Shown piece after piece: positions 25,323 through 35,868 of a stretch of DNA of 64,000 nucleotides. Made by a program: the position numbers and the translations under genes. Origin of the DNA: Siphonodentalium dalli (taxonomy: Eukaryota; Mollusca; Scaphopoda; Gadilida; Siphonodentaliidae); assembly GCA_032622095.1 (NCBI GenBank), contig CP136068.1, positions 1,899,314-1,963,313 on the forward strand. The letters are read 5' to 3'. How positions within the stretch are numbered: position 1 is the stretch's first letter; each line of letters starts with the position of its first letter. Below the pieces are notes generated by a model. The model was not told where the DNA came from. It was given only the letters and a program-made list of their open reading frames with translations, and did no database searches.

Positions 25323-26389
25323 TCTAATTAATCCCCACGTTTATATAATTTCACTGATCCTGCTTTGTTGCTATGTCTAATTAACCCCCACGTTTATATA
25401 ATTTCACTGATCCTATTTTGGTGTTATGTCTAATTAATCCCCACGTTTATATAATTTCACTGATCCTATTTTGGTGTTTTGTCTAATTAACCCCCACGTT
25501 TATATATTTTCACTGATCCTGTTTTGGTGTTATGTCTAATTAATCCCCACGTTTATATAATTTCACTGATCCTGTTTTGGTGTTATGTCTAATTAACCCC
25601 CACGTCTATATAATTTCACTGATCCTGTTTTGGTGTTATGTCTAATTAATCCCCACGTTTATATAATTTCACTGATCCTGTTTTGGTGTTATGTCTAATT
25701 AACCCCCACGTCTATATAATTTCACTGATCCTGTTTTGGTGTTATGTCTAATTAACCCCCACGTCTATATAATTTCACTGATCCTGTTTTGGTGTTATGT
25801 CTAATTAACCCCCACGTCTATATAATTTCACTGATCCTGTTTTGGTGTTATGTCTAATTAACCCCCACGTCTATATAATTTCACTGATCCTGTTTTGGTG
25901 TTATGTCTAATTAACCCCCACGTCTATATAATTTCACTGATCCTGTTTTGGTGTTATGTCTAATTAACCCCCACGTCTATATAATTTCACTGATCCTGTT
26001 TTGGTGTTATGTCTAATTAACCCCCACGTCTATATAATTTCACTGATCCTGTTTTGGTGTTATGTCTAATTAACCCCCACGTCTATATAATTTCACTGAT
26101 CCTGTTTTGGTGTTATGTCTAATTAACCCCCACGTCTATATAATTTCACTGATCCTGTTTTGGTGTTATGTCTAATTAACCCCCACGTCTCTATAATTTC
26201 ACTGATCCTGTTTTGGTGTTATGTCTAATTAATCCCAAGTTATATAATTTCACTGATCCTATTTTTGTGTTATGTCTAATTAATCCCCACGTTTATATAA
26301 TTTCACTTATCCTATTTTGGCATTATGTCTAATTAATTCCCACGTTTATATAATTTCACTGATCCTATTTTGGCATTATGTCTAATTAA
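25323..26389. repeat. 53-bp tandem array (about 20 copies) homologous to the exon-2 acceptor flank
   Basis: The unit contains TCTAATTAACCCCCACGTC, ATATAATTTCACTGATCCTG and TTTTGGTGTTATG. Central copies are near-identical; edge copies have TAATCCCCACGTTT. One more copy lies alone at about 27261-27309, ending 11 bp before exon 2, so the array was grown from the sequence next to that splice acceptor. The last unit is split by a TTAA MITE. Confidence 0.95.
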
Positions 26390-26965
26390 AGGGGTACTGT
26401 ACGCCATTTTCATTAAATTTCCGGTGACAACAACGATCTAATATCGATAATATATAGAAACATAAGTAATTTGAGTCGAAGATGTATTCTGTAAACGCTC
26501 AGGTTATTAGGCTATATTAAAATTTAATAATTTAAAAGTTAATAATTTGATATAAATTGGACTGGAGCCATAAAATGGCGTCAATTAAATTACGAATTTC
26601 CGTAATCAAACAAAGTAATTGAGGGATACTGGATTGTTAAACCGATCGCACACACGATCGCTTAAAATATTATGATGATACGGGGAGAACACTCAAGCCA
26701 CTCATTGACTAGCGACGATACAATAACTTAAATGAGTATATGGGACTAGTATGCCTATAATATAACTTTTATTTGATTCATTTGGTTGAAAACTGTACAA
26801 AAATTACTCGACAACGACAATTTGTATTTTTGCATTCCGGTAAATTTGTCATCCGTAACACTACTTCGTACTCAACAGACTTTCAAATAATGAAAAAATT
26901 GTTACCTTATTCTCCGACTCGGAGACTATAGAAACCAACAACAACATTTGGCGTACAGTACCCCT
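26390..26965. mobile_element. TTAA-type MITE copy 2 (intact, inserted in the 53-bp array)
   Basis: The termini AGGGGTACTGTACGCCA and TGGCGTACAGTACCCCT are exact complements and are flanked by TTAA at 26386-26389 and 26966-26969. Flanking DNA reads as one interrupted array unit (TCTAATTAA ... TTAACCACCATGTTTATATA), so the empty site is visible in the neighbouring copies. It is inverted relative to the copies at 2705 and 33444. Non-coding; piggyBac-type by target and ends. Confidence 0.9.
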
Positions 26966-26969
26966 TTAA

Positions 26970-27260
26970 CCACCATGTTTATATATATATATATATTTTT
27001 TTATTTTTTTTATGGTGCCCATATTCAGAATTAGCAATGGGTGATGTCACAGTGTCCTGGGCCCACATACAAGGTACCCTTATATTCTGCTAATGTTGAA
27101 CAGACAGTCTGCCGTCGGAGCAGTTTTAGCCAGTCAAAAATAAAAATAGTATAAATAAAATTGTAGAGAACCCTGAATCTCATGAATTGCTTACAACATG
27201 GTGTACACTTACAAAGCACAACATGTGGAACTTTAAATCCCACACGCAGTCGTGGCCAGG
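26970..27260. other. Intronic stretch between array remnant and exon 2
   Basis: Starts with an AT microsatellite (27000). No supported gene; a 70-codon minus-strand frame at 27031-27243 shows no motif. Confidence 0.5.
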
Positions 27261-27320
27261 TTGGTATTATGTCTAATTAATCCCCACGTTTATATAATTT
27301 CACTGATCCACGTATTTCAG

Positions 27321-27911
27321 GAGAAATGAATTTCTACACAACAGATGTTTTCAGTACTGAGATAAAATACACTGAAATTCCAACAATCGGTGCATATGAC
27401 AGAGTTGTTTCCCTTGAGAACCGGTTTAAACATTCCCGGAATAACGACTCAGTGGATTATTCTATGGATCACCGGTTCAATCAGTCACGTGATAAGGACT
27501 CTGTTGACTATTGGACGATGTGTGAGCAGCGCTATTTGCGGCACCAGGATCTAGATTCCGGATGTGGTTGGAGGTATATCAAACAAGCCAACTCTATTGC
27601 CGATAATGAACGGACATGTCCGAAGCATGCCGCTTCTGATATCGGAAATGAACATAGGTGTTCGGAACATGGAATTTGCGACACAGATTTTAACCGTGGC
27701 TTTATAAAACAGAGTGTTTCCGATAGAGGAGTTGAGATGTGTTTAAATCTTAAAGACTCTGATTCGAAACATTCGTCTGCTACTAACAGTAGTTCGTCGG
27801 TAATGACTGAGGGTTCGTCGGTAATGACTGATGCTTGTGCAGGAAATTCTAGTGATAGTGAAGAAACTCAGAAACGGAAAAAGAAGAAACCTGGACGAAA
27901 AACTGGCCAAG
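27321..27911 (+). CDS. Exon of the ETS-family gene: Ser/Asp-rich region ending in a basic cluster
   Basis: Acceptor TATTTCAG ends at 27320; donor AAG|GTATGG at 27911/27912. The 591-bp exon is 197 codons, phase 1 on both sides. The joined frame enters as G|GA GAA ATG AAT. The product has a duplicated motif (SRNNDSVDY and SRDKDSVDY), a Cys/His-containing middle (CPKHAAS, CSEHGICD), a Ser run with two SSVMT copies, and an acidic patch followed by KRKKKKPGRKTGQ. The last is a likely nuclear-localisation or AT-hook-like segment placed directly before the ETS domain, as in ESE proteins such as ELF3. The frame stays open 60 bp past the donor into a tandem array, so an intron-retained form would end at 27973. 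No known domain is recognised in the central part. Confidence 0.75.
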
Positions 27912-28325
27912 GTATGGTACACTATATTAAAGGTACACAGTCCGTCAGTCCAAGGTATGGTACAATACATTAAAGGTACACAGTCCGTCGGTCCAAGGTA
28001 TGGTACAATACATTAAAGGTACACAGTCCGTCAGTCCAAGGTATGGTACAATACATTAAAGGTACACAGTCCGTCAGTCCAAGGTATGGTACAATACATT
28101 AACGGTACACAGTCCGTCAGTCCAAGGTATGGTACAATACATTAAAGGTACACAGTCCGTCAGTCCAAGGTATGGTACAATACATTAAAGATACATAGTC
28201 CGTCAGTCCGATGGAACAATACATTAAAGGTACACAGTCCGTCAGTCCGATGGTATGGTACAATACATTTAAGGTACACAGTCCGTCGGTCCGATGGTAC
28301 AGTACATTAAAGGTACACAGTATCA
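27908..28325. repeat. 43-bp tandem array starting on the exon-2 splice donor
   Basis: The unit CAAGGTATGGTACAATACAT plus TAAAGGTACACAGTCCGTCAG repeats with exact 43-bp spacing. The CAAG|GTATGG donor therefore recurs at 27955, 27998, 28041, 28084, 28127 and 28170 after the native one at 27912. Later copies lose the donor word (CCGATGG). See the finding on decoy donors. Confidence 0.93.
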
Positions 28326-28379
28326 TCAGATTCCAAGAAGAGCAACAACATTTCTTTTAAAGACGCTTAAGTTATCAAA

Positions 28380-28800
28380 ATCGATTAATTACCAAACAAT
28401 AATGCTATATAACCACTATCGATTAATCGATTAATTACCAAACAATAATGTTATATAACCACTATCGATTAATCGATTAATTACCAAGCAATAATGCTAT
28501 ATAACCACTATCAACTATAATACAAAATTTCCCAAAACGTGTTAGATATCAACAATTTGTTCATTGCAAGAGATTGTCGGTCGGCTCGTCGAAGATATTT
28601 GTTAGGCCGCCAAATACTCCAGGTGGTGCAAAGTAACAGATTAAAAAAAATAGTATCTGATAACTCTTAGCTTTGATGTGTGGGTTCCTCGACTCGACTC
28701 AAATATTTGTTTACCCCCGAAGCCAAAGAAATAGTAATTTAGTAGTGTTAAATCGGATTATGCATTTTTAACAACTTCTTTACTGAATATTCATTTCCGT
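28380..28800. repeat. Dispersed repeat (relative of 3545 and 32685) with three ~51-bp tandem copies
   Basis: CGATTAATTACCAAACAATA and TATATAACCACTATC occur three times at 28383-28510. Then follow blocks shared with 32.7-33.3 kb (AAATATTTGTTTACCCCCGA, AAAGAAATAGTAATTTAG). Confidence 0.6.
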
Positions 28801-28829
28801 TCAGTGCCGAAAAGAGGTTTAGGGCTGAT

Positions 28830-28910
28830 GTTTAACCCACATGGAGCCCCACACAGATGGAAGCATGCACTACATTATGTCGTCTGCTCCAGTCTGTATG
28901 GATAATGTAT
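28830..28910. repeat. GTCGTCTG-type stem-loop (left half)
   Basis: TTAACCCACATGGAGCCCCA, then GATGGAAGCATGCACTAC and GTCGTCTGCTCCAGTCTG, match the stem-loops at 9145 and 31970. The right arm is missing. Confidence 0.6.
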
Positions 28911-28999
28911 ATACTGGTTAGTGGTTTAGAACCGAACCTTATTTCTCGTGATATTTCCAGTGGTTCTTCGCTTAGAGGGATCATGAGCAAGTTTTTAAA

Positions 29000-31075
29000 C
29001 ATGTATATACCAATACACTATCCAAGATACAGTATAACATGTATATACCTTCCAATACACTATCCAAGATACAGTAAACATGTATATACCTTCCAATACA
29101 CTATCACAATATACAGTAAACATGTATATACCTTCCAATACACTATCACAATATACAGTAAACATGTATATACCTTCCAATACACTATCCAAGATACAGT
29201 AAACATGTATATACCTTCCAATACACTATCACAATATACAGTATAACATGTATATACCTTCCAATACACTATCCAAGATACAGTAAACATGTATATACCT
29301 TCCAATACACTATCCAAGATACAGTAAACATGTATATACCTTCCAATACACTATCACAATATACAGTATAACATGTATATACCTTCCAATACACTATCAC
29401 AATATACAGTATAACATGTATATACCTTCCAATACACTATCCAAGATACAGTAAACATGTATATACCTTCCAATACACTATCCAAGATACAGTATAACAT
29501 GTATATACCTTCCAATACACTATCCAAGATACAGTAAACATGTATATACCTTCCAATACACTATCCAAGATACAGTAAACATGTATATACCTTCCAATAC
29601 ACTATCACAATATACAGTATAACATGTATATACCTTCCAATACACTATCCAAGATACAGTAAACATGTATATACCTTCCAATACACTATCACAATATACA
29701 GTAAACATGTATATACCTTCCAATACACTATCCAAGATACAGTAAACATGTATATACCTTCCAATACACTATCACAATATACAGTAAACATGTATATACC
29801 TTCCAATACACTATCCAAGATACAGTAAACATGTATATACCTTCCAATACACTATCACAATATACAGTATAACATGTATATACCTTCCAATACACTATCC
29901 AAGATACAGTAAACATGTATATACCTTCCAATACACTATCCAAGATACAGTAAACATGTATATACCTTCCAATACACTATCACAATATACAGTATAACAT
30001 GTATATACCTTCCAATACACTATCACAATATACAGTATAACATGTATATACCTTCCAATACACTATCCAAGATACAGTAAACATGTATATACCTTCCAAT
30101 ACACTATCCAAGATACAGTATAACATGTATATACCTTCCAATACACTATCCAAGATACAGTAAACATGTATATACCTTCCAATACACTATCCAAGATACA
30201 GTAAACATGTATATACCTTCCAATACACTATCACAATATACAGTATAACATGTATATACCTTCCAATACACTATCCAAGATACAGTAAACATGTATATAC
30301 CTTCCAATACACTATCCAAGATACAGTATAACATGTATATACCTTCCAATACACTATCCAAGATACAGTAAACATGTATATACCTTCCAATACACTATCC
30401 AAGATACAGTAAACATGTATATACCTTCCAATACACTATCCAAGATACAGTAAACATGTATATACCTTCCAATACACTATCCAAGATACAGTAAACATGT
30501 ATATACCTTCCAATACACTATCCAAGATACAGTAAACATGTATATACCTTCCAATACACTATCCAAGATACAGTAAACATGTATATACCTTCCAATACAC
30601 TATCCAAGATACAGTATACATGTATATACCTTCCAATACACTATCCAAGATACAGTATACATGTATATACCTTCCAATACACTATCCAAGATACAGTATA
30701 ACATGTATATACCTTCCAATACACTATCCAAGATACAGTAAACATGTATATACCTTCCAATACACTATCCAAGATACAGTATACATGTATATACCTTCCA
30801 ATACACTATCCAAGATACAGTATACATGTATATACCTTCCAATACACTATCCAAGATACAGTATAACATGTATATACCTTCCAATACACTATCCAAGATA
30901 CAGTAAACATGTATATACCTTCCAATACACTATCCAAGATACAGTAAACATGTATATACCTTCCAATACACTATCACAATATACAGTAAACATGTATATA
31001 CCTTCCAATACACTATCACAAGATACAGTAAACATGTATATACCTTCCAATACACTATCCAAGATACAGTATACT
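29000..31075. repeat. 40-42-bp tandem array (about 50 copies) with dimorphic units
   Basis: The core is ATGTATATACCTTCCAATAC. Each unit ends in either CCAAGATACAG or CACAATATACAG and is joined by TAAAC, TATAAC or TATAC. The right third is mostly the CCAAGATACAG type. Mixed frames of 65-169 codons on both strands are periodic by-products. It lies in the intron between exon 2 and the ETS exon. Confidence 0.95.
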
Positions 31076-31104
31076 TTTCTTTCCTTTCTACAACATACAT
31101 ATAA

Positions 31105-31365
31105 ACACTTATCTAAATGTCTAAATTAACCTATTGGGTAGCGTTATTCGGCCATTCGCATGCGTTGTACCTTACTCGAATTTAAATACGAGTAAGGTAT
31201 CTAAATTAACCTATTGGGTAGCGTTATTCGGCCATTCGCATGCATTGTACCTTACTCGAATTTAAATACGAGTAAGTTATCTAAATGTCTAAATTAACCT
31301 ATTGCGCTCTGTAGCGTTATTCGGCCATTCGCATGCGTTGTACCTTACTCGAATTTAAATTCCAT
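31105..31365. repeat. Three copies of an ~80-bp unit
   Basis: TAACCTATTGGGTAGCGTTA, CGGCCATTCGCATGC and TACCTTACTCGAATTTAAAT recur three times. Each unit ends in a small palindrome (CTTACTCG ... CGAGTAAG). Confidence 0.85.
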
Positions 31366-31735
31366 ATGTTAGTGCTGATGAATAGAGTTACGGTCCTTTA
31401 AATTCCATATGTTAGTGTGGATGAATATAGTTATGGTCCTTTAAATTCCATATGTTAGTGTGGATGAATATAGTTACGGTCCTTTAAATTCCATATGTTA
31501 GTGTGGATGAATATAGTTACGGTCCTTTAAATTCCATATGTTAGTGCTGATGAATAGAGTTACGGTCCTTTAAATTCCATATGTTAGTGCTGATGAATAG
31601 AGTTACGGTCCTTTAAATTCCATATGTTAGTGCTGATGAATAGAGTTACGGTCCTTTAAATTCCATATGTTAGTGCTGATGAATAGAGTTACGGTCCTTT
31701 AAATTCCATATGTTAGTGCGGATGAATAAATTATT
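31352..31735. repeat. 43-bp tandem array (9 copies)
   Basis: The unit AAATTCCATATGTTAGTG plus CTGATGAATAGAGTTACGG and TCCTTT directly follows the 80-bp units and shares their last AATTTAAAT. Nearly identical copies; GCTGATG/GTGGATG variants. Confidence 0.93.
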
Positions 31736-31967
31736 CGGTGATTGTTAATCTTTTATCTTTGCGTGGTTTCGGCCCTTTTGCAAGATGGTTCACGGTTACT
31801 ATCAATTTGTCACACACAATCTAAAATGTGAGCTTCTTTATCTTAAAAAGTATATAATCGCTTGCCATCTGTTGATTTGATTGACGTAACAATTAGCCTT
31901 ATATAACCTACTACACAATGCGTGGACCCAAGGCTATGCATCGCTTACGTGCGGGTTATAGTGGTTT

Positions 31968-32625
31968 AATCCACATGGAGCCTCGCACAGATGGAAGCAT
32001 GCACCACATAATGTCGTCTGCTCCAGTATTAGATCATGTTTGAGGGGTGAAGGAATAGACTTCTCAGTCTATTCGACCAGCCCGGGGTTAGCCCCCCAAA
32101 TCACTATCCTCAGATATTAGATCATGCCATGAATCTCTACTCTGTCTAACGCCCGTAGAGATCACATTCCACCAGTAAAATACATGGGAACCTTTTGAAG
32201 TTTTGACAAGGAACCTTATAAAGGCGAAAAAATAACACAGGGAATATATTTCTTAGTTATTATCTGTTCCTCGAAATTTCACGATTAAAGCGAATTTTTT
32301 AGAGATTTTTCTTTGCGTTGCTGACAATTATAGCATTTCTCCTGGGTGAATACTTCAATGTTTATTGCGATATCGGCTCACAAAAGTCATAGAAAACATT
32401 CAATTTTGAGTTGGGACATTCACCTATTGTGAAGTACATTATTAAGGAACAGATAGTATCTAAGTAATATATTCCCCGCGTTATTGTTTCGACTGTATAA
32501 TGTTCACTGTCAAAACTTCAAAACGTGCCCAGGCTTTGTACTGTGGAATATGATCCTTACGGGTATTAGGCAGAGTAGAGATTCGTGACATGATCTACTC
32601 CAGTATATGTGGGGCTCTCGATGTG
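31968..32625. repeat. GTCGTCTG-type stem-loop split by a MULE-like element
   Basis: The left arm (TTAATCCACATGGAGCC ... GTCGTCTGCTCCAGTAT) ends at 32029. The right arm (ATGTGGGGCTCTCGATG) resumes at about 32607, after the inserted element and its target duplication. Confidence 0.75.
32030..32597. mobile_element. Long-TIR element with 9-bp target duplication (MULE-like MITE)
   Basis: It begins TAGATCATG and ends CATGATCTA. The 9-bp direct repeat CTCCAGTAT flanks it at 32021-32029 and 32598-32606. After an inner duplication of the start (TAGATCATG again near 32138), the two arms are complementary for about 150 bp with divergence (TAGTTATTATCTGTTCCT versus AGGAACAGATAGTATCTAAG). Long terminal repeats with 9-bp duplications are typical of Mutator-like elements. 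There is no transposase, so it is non-autonomous. A partial arm is at about 5750-5890. Confidence 0.78.
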
Positions 32626-32684
32626 TAAATGTACTGTTTACGGGTTAGTGATTTAGAACTTTAGCACCGAACCTTGTTTCTCGT

Positions 32685-33280
32685 GATATTTCCAGCAGCA
32701 CTTGAATATATATATTTACAACAAGGTATTGTTAGTAAATTAGTCATAGGCTGTCAATCCACGGAATGGGCCTGCACGCGTCGTTACCGTGTGATCTGCA
32801 CCGAACGTTTATATTCAAAAGTACTTAATCCGTTCAGACGGTTCTCACACCATAGAGATACAACAACAACTACAACCACTGTCAACTGTGGTATCAAATT
32901 TCGCAAAACTTGTTATTTATTAACATTTTGTTCAACAAAATATGGCCGTATTATCACTAAAGTATCACGAAATTTGACCGTATTACCACTTGATTTTAGA
33001 GTTATCCGTCTTCATCCGCAATTTTGTCCGAGACCCTCCGTTTGACCATGTGTTTCTGGGCCACATATTATTACTCATCTCGAGAAATACCAAACTTCAA
33101 AAATCGATATCTGATCACTCTGGTAATCGATATCTGATCACTCTGGTAATCGATATCTGATCACTCTGGGCTTTGTTGGGTGGATTCCCCGACTCGAATA
33201 AAATATTTGTTACTCCCGAAGCAAAAGAAATAGTAATTTAGGAGCGTCTGATCGGATTGTGTACCTTTAATGTAAAGTTC
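32685..33280. repeat. Dispersed repeat (relative of 3545 and 28380)
   Basis: Shares CGTTTGACCATGTG, TCAAAAATCGATATCTGATC and CGAAGCAAAAGAAATAG in the same order. GGTAATCGATATCTGATCAC is locally triplicated at 33090-33165. No gene. Confidence 0.6.
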
Positions 33281-33443
33281 ATCTTTATAGCGATTTCCTC
33301 AATCAATACTCCAAGGATTATATAGCAAACGATATGTAATCGCGATTCGCGATGAGGTATCTAATGATAGTCAATCTCAGTAACATGTGGCGCGGGATGT
33401 TCGATTGAATATCAGAATATAGGATATCATAATCATATTTTAC

Positions 33444-34023
33444 AGGGATACTGTACTCAAATGTTGTTATTGGTTTCTATAGTCTCCGAGTCTTAGAATA
33501 AGGTAATCAGATTTCCATTATTTGAAAGTCTGTTGAGTACGAAGTGGAAGATTAACCGGATGGAAGATTAGCCGGAATGCGTAAAATACCGATTGACGTT
33601 ATCGAATATTTTTTGGACACTTTTCAAGAAAATGCGTGTCAAATAAATGTTATATTATATGCATACCAGTCCCATATACTCAATTAAGTCAGTGTATAGT
33701 CACTAGTCAGTGCATGAGTGGCTTGAGTTTACGGCCCGTATCAACACATTTTTTTTACACGATCATGTGTGCTACGCGTTGCACAACCCACAATCCGTTA
33801 ATTATTTTAATTACGTCTTGAACACGGAAATTCGCAATTTAATTTATGGCTCCAGCCATAAATTAAATTATATCAAATTATTAACTTTGATTTTAAGATA
33901 ACCTATTAACCTCAACGTTTACAGAATACATCTTCGACTCAAATTACTTAGTTGTCTTTATATTATCGATATTAGATCGTTGCTATCACAGGGAATTTAT
34001 TGAAAATGGCGTAAAGTACCCCT
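33444..34023. mobile_element. TTAA-type MITE copy 3
   Basis: Left end AGGGATACTGTACTCAAATG (flank TTTTAC, altered TTAA); right end GGCGTAAAGTACCCCT followed by TTAA at 34024-34027. Full-length relative of 2705 and 26390, and the copy that shows the uninterrupted site of the nested TA element at 2991. Confidence 0.85.
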
Positions 34024-34193
34024 TTAACGAAATAACGGAAATATTTTAAGTGTTTTAAAGAGCGCCTATGATTACTACGTACGCGAGTTTACATCTGGAT
34101 TATTTAATCATATAAAAACTATCAACTCACTGCATTTTGTCAAACAATTGGTTCTTACTTAATTAGCCGTTATATATAGAGGATATGAAATGA

Positions 34194-34289
34194 GTGTTTC
34201 TCTCATATGATATTTATGAAACGAGTCTAAGAATTTTCAGTTTTCTCGAGCCTCCGGCGAGTTTCATAAATATCATATGAGAGAAACAC
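34194..34289. repeat. Perfect hairpin (29-bp arms)
   Basis: GTGTTTCTCTCATATGATAT ... pairs exactly with ... ATATCATATGAGAGAAACAC. The surrounding TACATATTCTATTTATC recurs at 34520-34550, suggesting a larger degraded MITE. Other sequence to 35080 shows two copies of CACTCTTCTATATACATAAA (34844, 34922) and no gene. Confidence 0.75.
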
Positions 34290-35081
34290 GAATTACATAT
34301 TCTATTTATCATATGACACCTATAAATTGATTATGATGTCCAAAACGCACACAAATCACTAAATAGCTATATGACATCGGAATCAAAAGGTTAATGTGAC
34401 GTCACTTCATTGCACCGGAAGCCCAATTACACCTGGTGAACTAGCAGAAATAATATGCACGCGAAGATATAGTGCGATATTCTGTTCTCAGTTTGTGACA
34501 TTATATCGTATGTTTATTAGATAAATACGAATTACATATTCTATTTATCGTATAACAATGTCCAAAACTATATATTTCAAGATTATAATTACGAGAATTT
34601 CGGCATCGCGTTGATTGACGAGCACGAATTTGAGCTGTATTTAGTTAGAAATGCGGCTCGGCCCCGGCTGCCATTCAGCCAATCAGAACACACTTTTTGT
34701 CAACAAACCAATCAAATTATCGGAAGATGATATGAACTAGTAATTGATATGAAATTGATTTATGACATACTTTCCAACGTAAATAATGATTGAGTCATAT
34801 GATAAATAAGGTTATTGCTCGATGACCGCACTCGATATCGGCCACTCTTCTATATACATAAAGCACGTCGTCTGCCCGTGTCTGAGGGGCACCATACGGG
34901 TTAATTAGGGCATATCATGTTATTTTGCCACTCTTCTATATACATAAAGCACGGGTGTGCGCTCGTGCAGATCCACACGTGCTTGGCAAAATGCCAGCAT
35001 TGTTGACCAAACACTTAAAATTATAAAAACGAAGTTTCTCTTCAACTTCCTATATTTCTGGAAGAAGATCATAGCCTTCTA

Positions 35082-35197
35082 GTGTGTACCTAATCGCATG
35101 GCAGGAAAATGGAAGTTCCTTTTATCATTTTCAGTGTCCAGAGTGTAATACTTATTGGAGTATATTGTTGACGTTTTGTATAAGGCCAAGCCTTCTA
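35082..35197 (+). pseudogene. Broken duplicate of the ETS exon 5' part
   Basis: This copy of 35385-35498 includes the intron end (TTTTATCATTTTCAG), the acceptor and the first 21 codons of the ETS exon. The codon matching the Tyr before HLW is changed to TAA (35146-35148), His becomes Tyr and the invariant Trp becomes Leu; EYIVDVLYKAKPS is retained. Homology stops at about 35197, before the rest of the domain. The acceptor AG at 35133-35134 is intact, so it could act as a decoy or cryptic exon that would end translation at once. It arose by local duplication with a distance of about 300 bp. Confidence 0.85.
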
Positions 35198-35434
35198 TAT
35201 GGAATATTCAAACGAGATTTCGTTTCGTTTTGGGGTTTCGGTGGCTCGCTCGAGTGACAATATGTTTGTACGCGTCTGGACATTTTGTCGCTTTCGTCGC
35301 TTCAGCTGTTTCCTCGTTTGGCAGATTCCATAATCCCCGCCCGTTGTAGGTTGGCTCTATAACAGTATTCCATACTTTTAGTCTGCCCCTAATCACGTGA
35401 CATGAGAATGAAAGTTCGTTTTATCATTTTTCAG

Positions 35435-35633
35435 TGTCGAGCGTTTACCACTTATGGGAGTATCTTGTTGACGTTTTGTACGAGGCCAAGCCTTCTAATC
35501 CGCCACTCATCACGTGGCGAGAAAGTGACACTGGAGTGTTTCAAATTAACGACACCAAAGAACTGTCTCGAAGATGGGGTCTCATTAAACGAAACGAAAC
35601 GATGACGTATGAAAAAATGAGCCGAGCACTGAG
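35435..35633 (+). CDS. ETS-domain exon (N-terminal two-thirds of the DNA-binding domain)
   Basis: Acceptor TTTTTCAG ends at 35434; donor GAG|GTGAGC at 35633/35634; phase 1 in, phase 2 out; 66 codons. It reads HLWEYLVDVLYEAKPSNPP, then LITWRESDTGVFQIN, then ELSRRWGLIKRNETMTYEKM and SRALR. These match the ETS winged-helix order: helix 1 (LWE-L), strand 1 and 2 (W ... GVF), helix 2 (RRWG) and recognition helix 3 (MTYEKMSRALR). Both arginines that contact the GGAA core are present. The linker between strand 2 and helix 2 has normal length. The fold continues in the exon at 55460. A broken copy of its first third is 240-350 bp upstream, and a 210-bp hairpin begins about 20 bp after its donor. Confidence 0.95.
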
Positions 35634-35654
35634 GTGAGCTTATACGCCTTGTCA

Positions 35655-35868
35655 ATAAATCGCATTATATCGCGGCCATATTGGATCCATCCATCCCGTT
35701 TCGTTTTTTTAGTGCTACAGGTAAAAGTTCTGGAGCATAGCATTCCATATATATGGAGCTTTTAATATTCATGAAATCCATATATGGAATGCTAGTCCAG
35801 AACTTTGACCTGCAGCACCATAAAAACGGAACGGATCCGATATGGCCGCGATTCAGTGACAAGGCTTA
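35655..35868. repeat. Long hairpin (about 105-bp arms) just after the ETS-exon donor
   Basis: CTTGTCAATAAATCGC at 35655 pairs with GCGATTCAGTGACAAG ending at 35868, and most of the interval folds (GCGGCCATAT / ATATGGCCGC; TCTGGAGCATAGCATTCC / GGAATGCTAGTCCAGA). The start is about 20 nt from the 5' splice site at 35634. MITE-like, without a recognised target duplication. Confidence 0.85.

Noticed and set aside
25323-26389. CRISPR-like appearance of regularly spaced repeats
   Set aside because: Units are contiguous with no variable spacers, and the context is an animal intron. The same holds for the 43-, 41- and 38-bp arrays.
32674-33045. 123-codon plus-strand frame
   Set aside because: It lies in a dispersed repeat whose relatives at 3545 and 28380 do not keep the frame.
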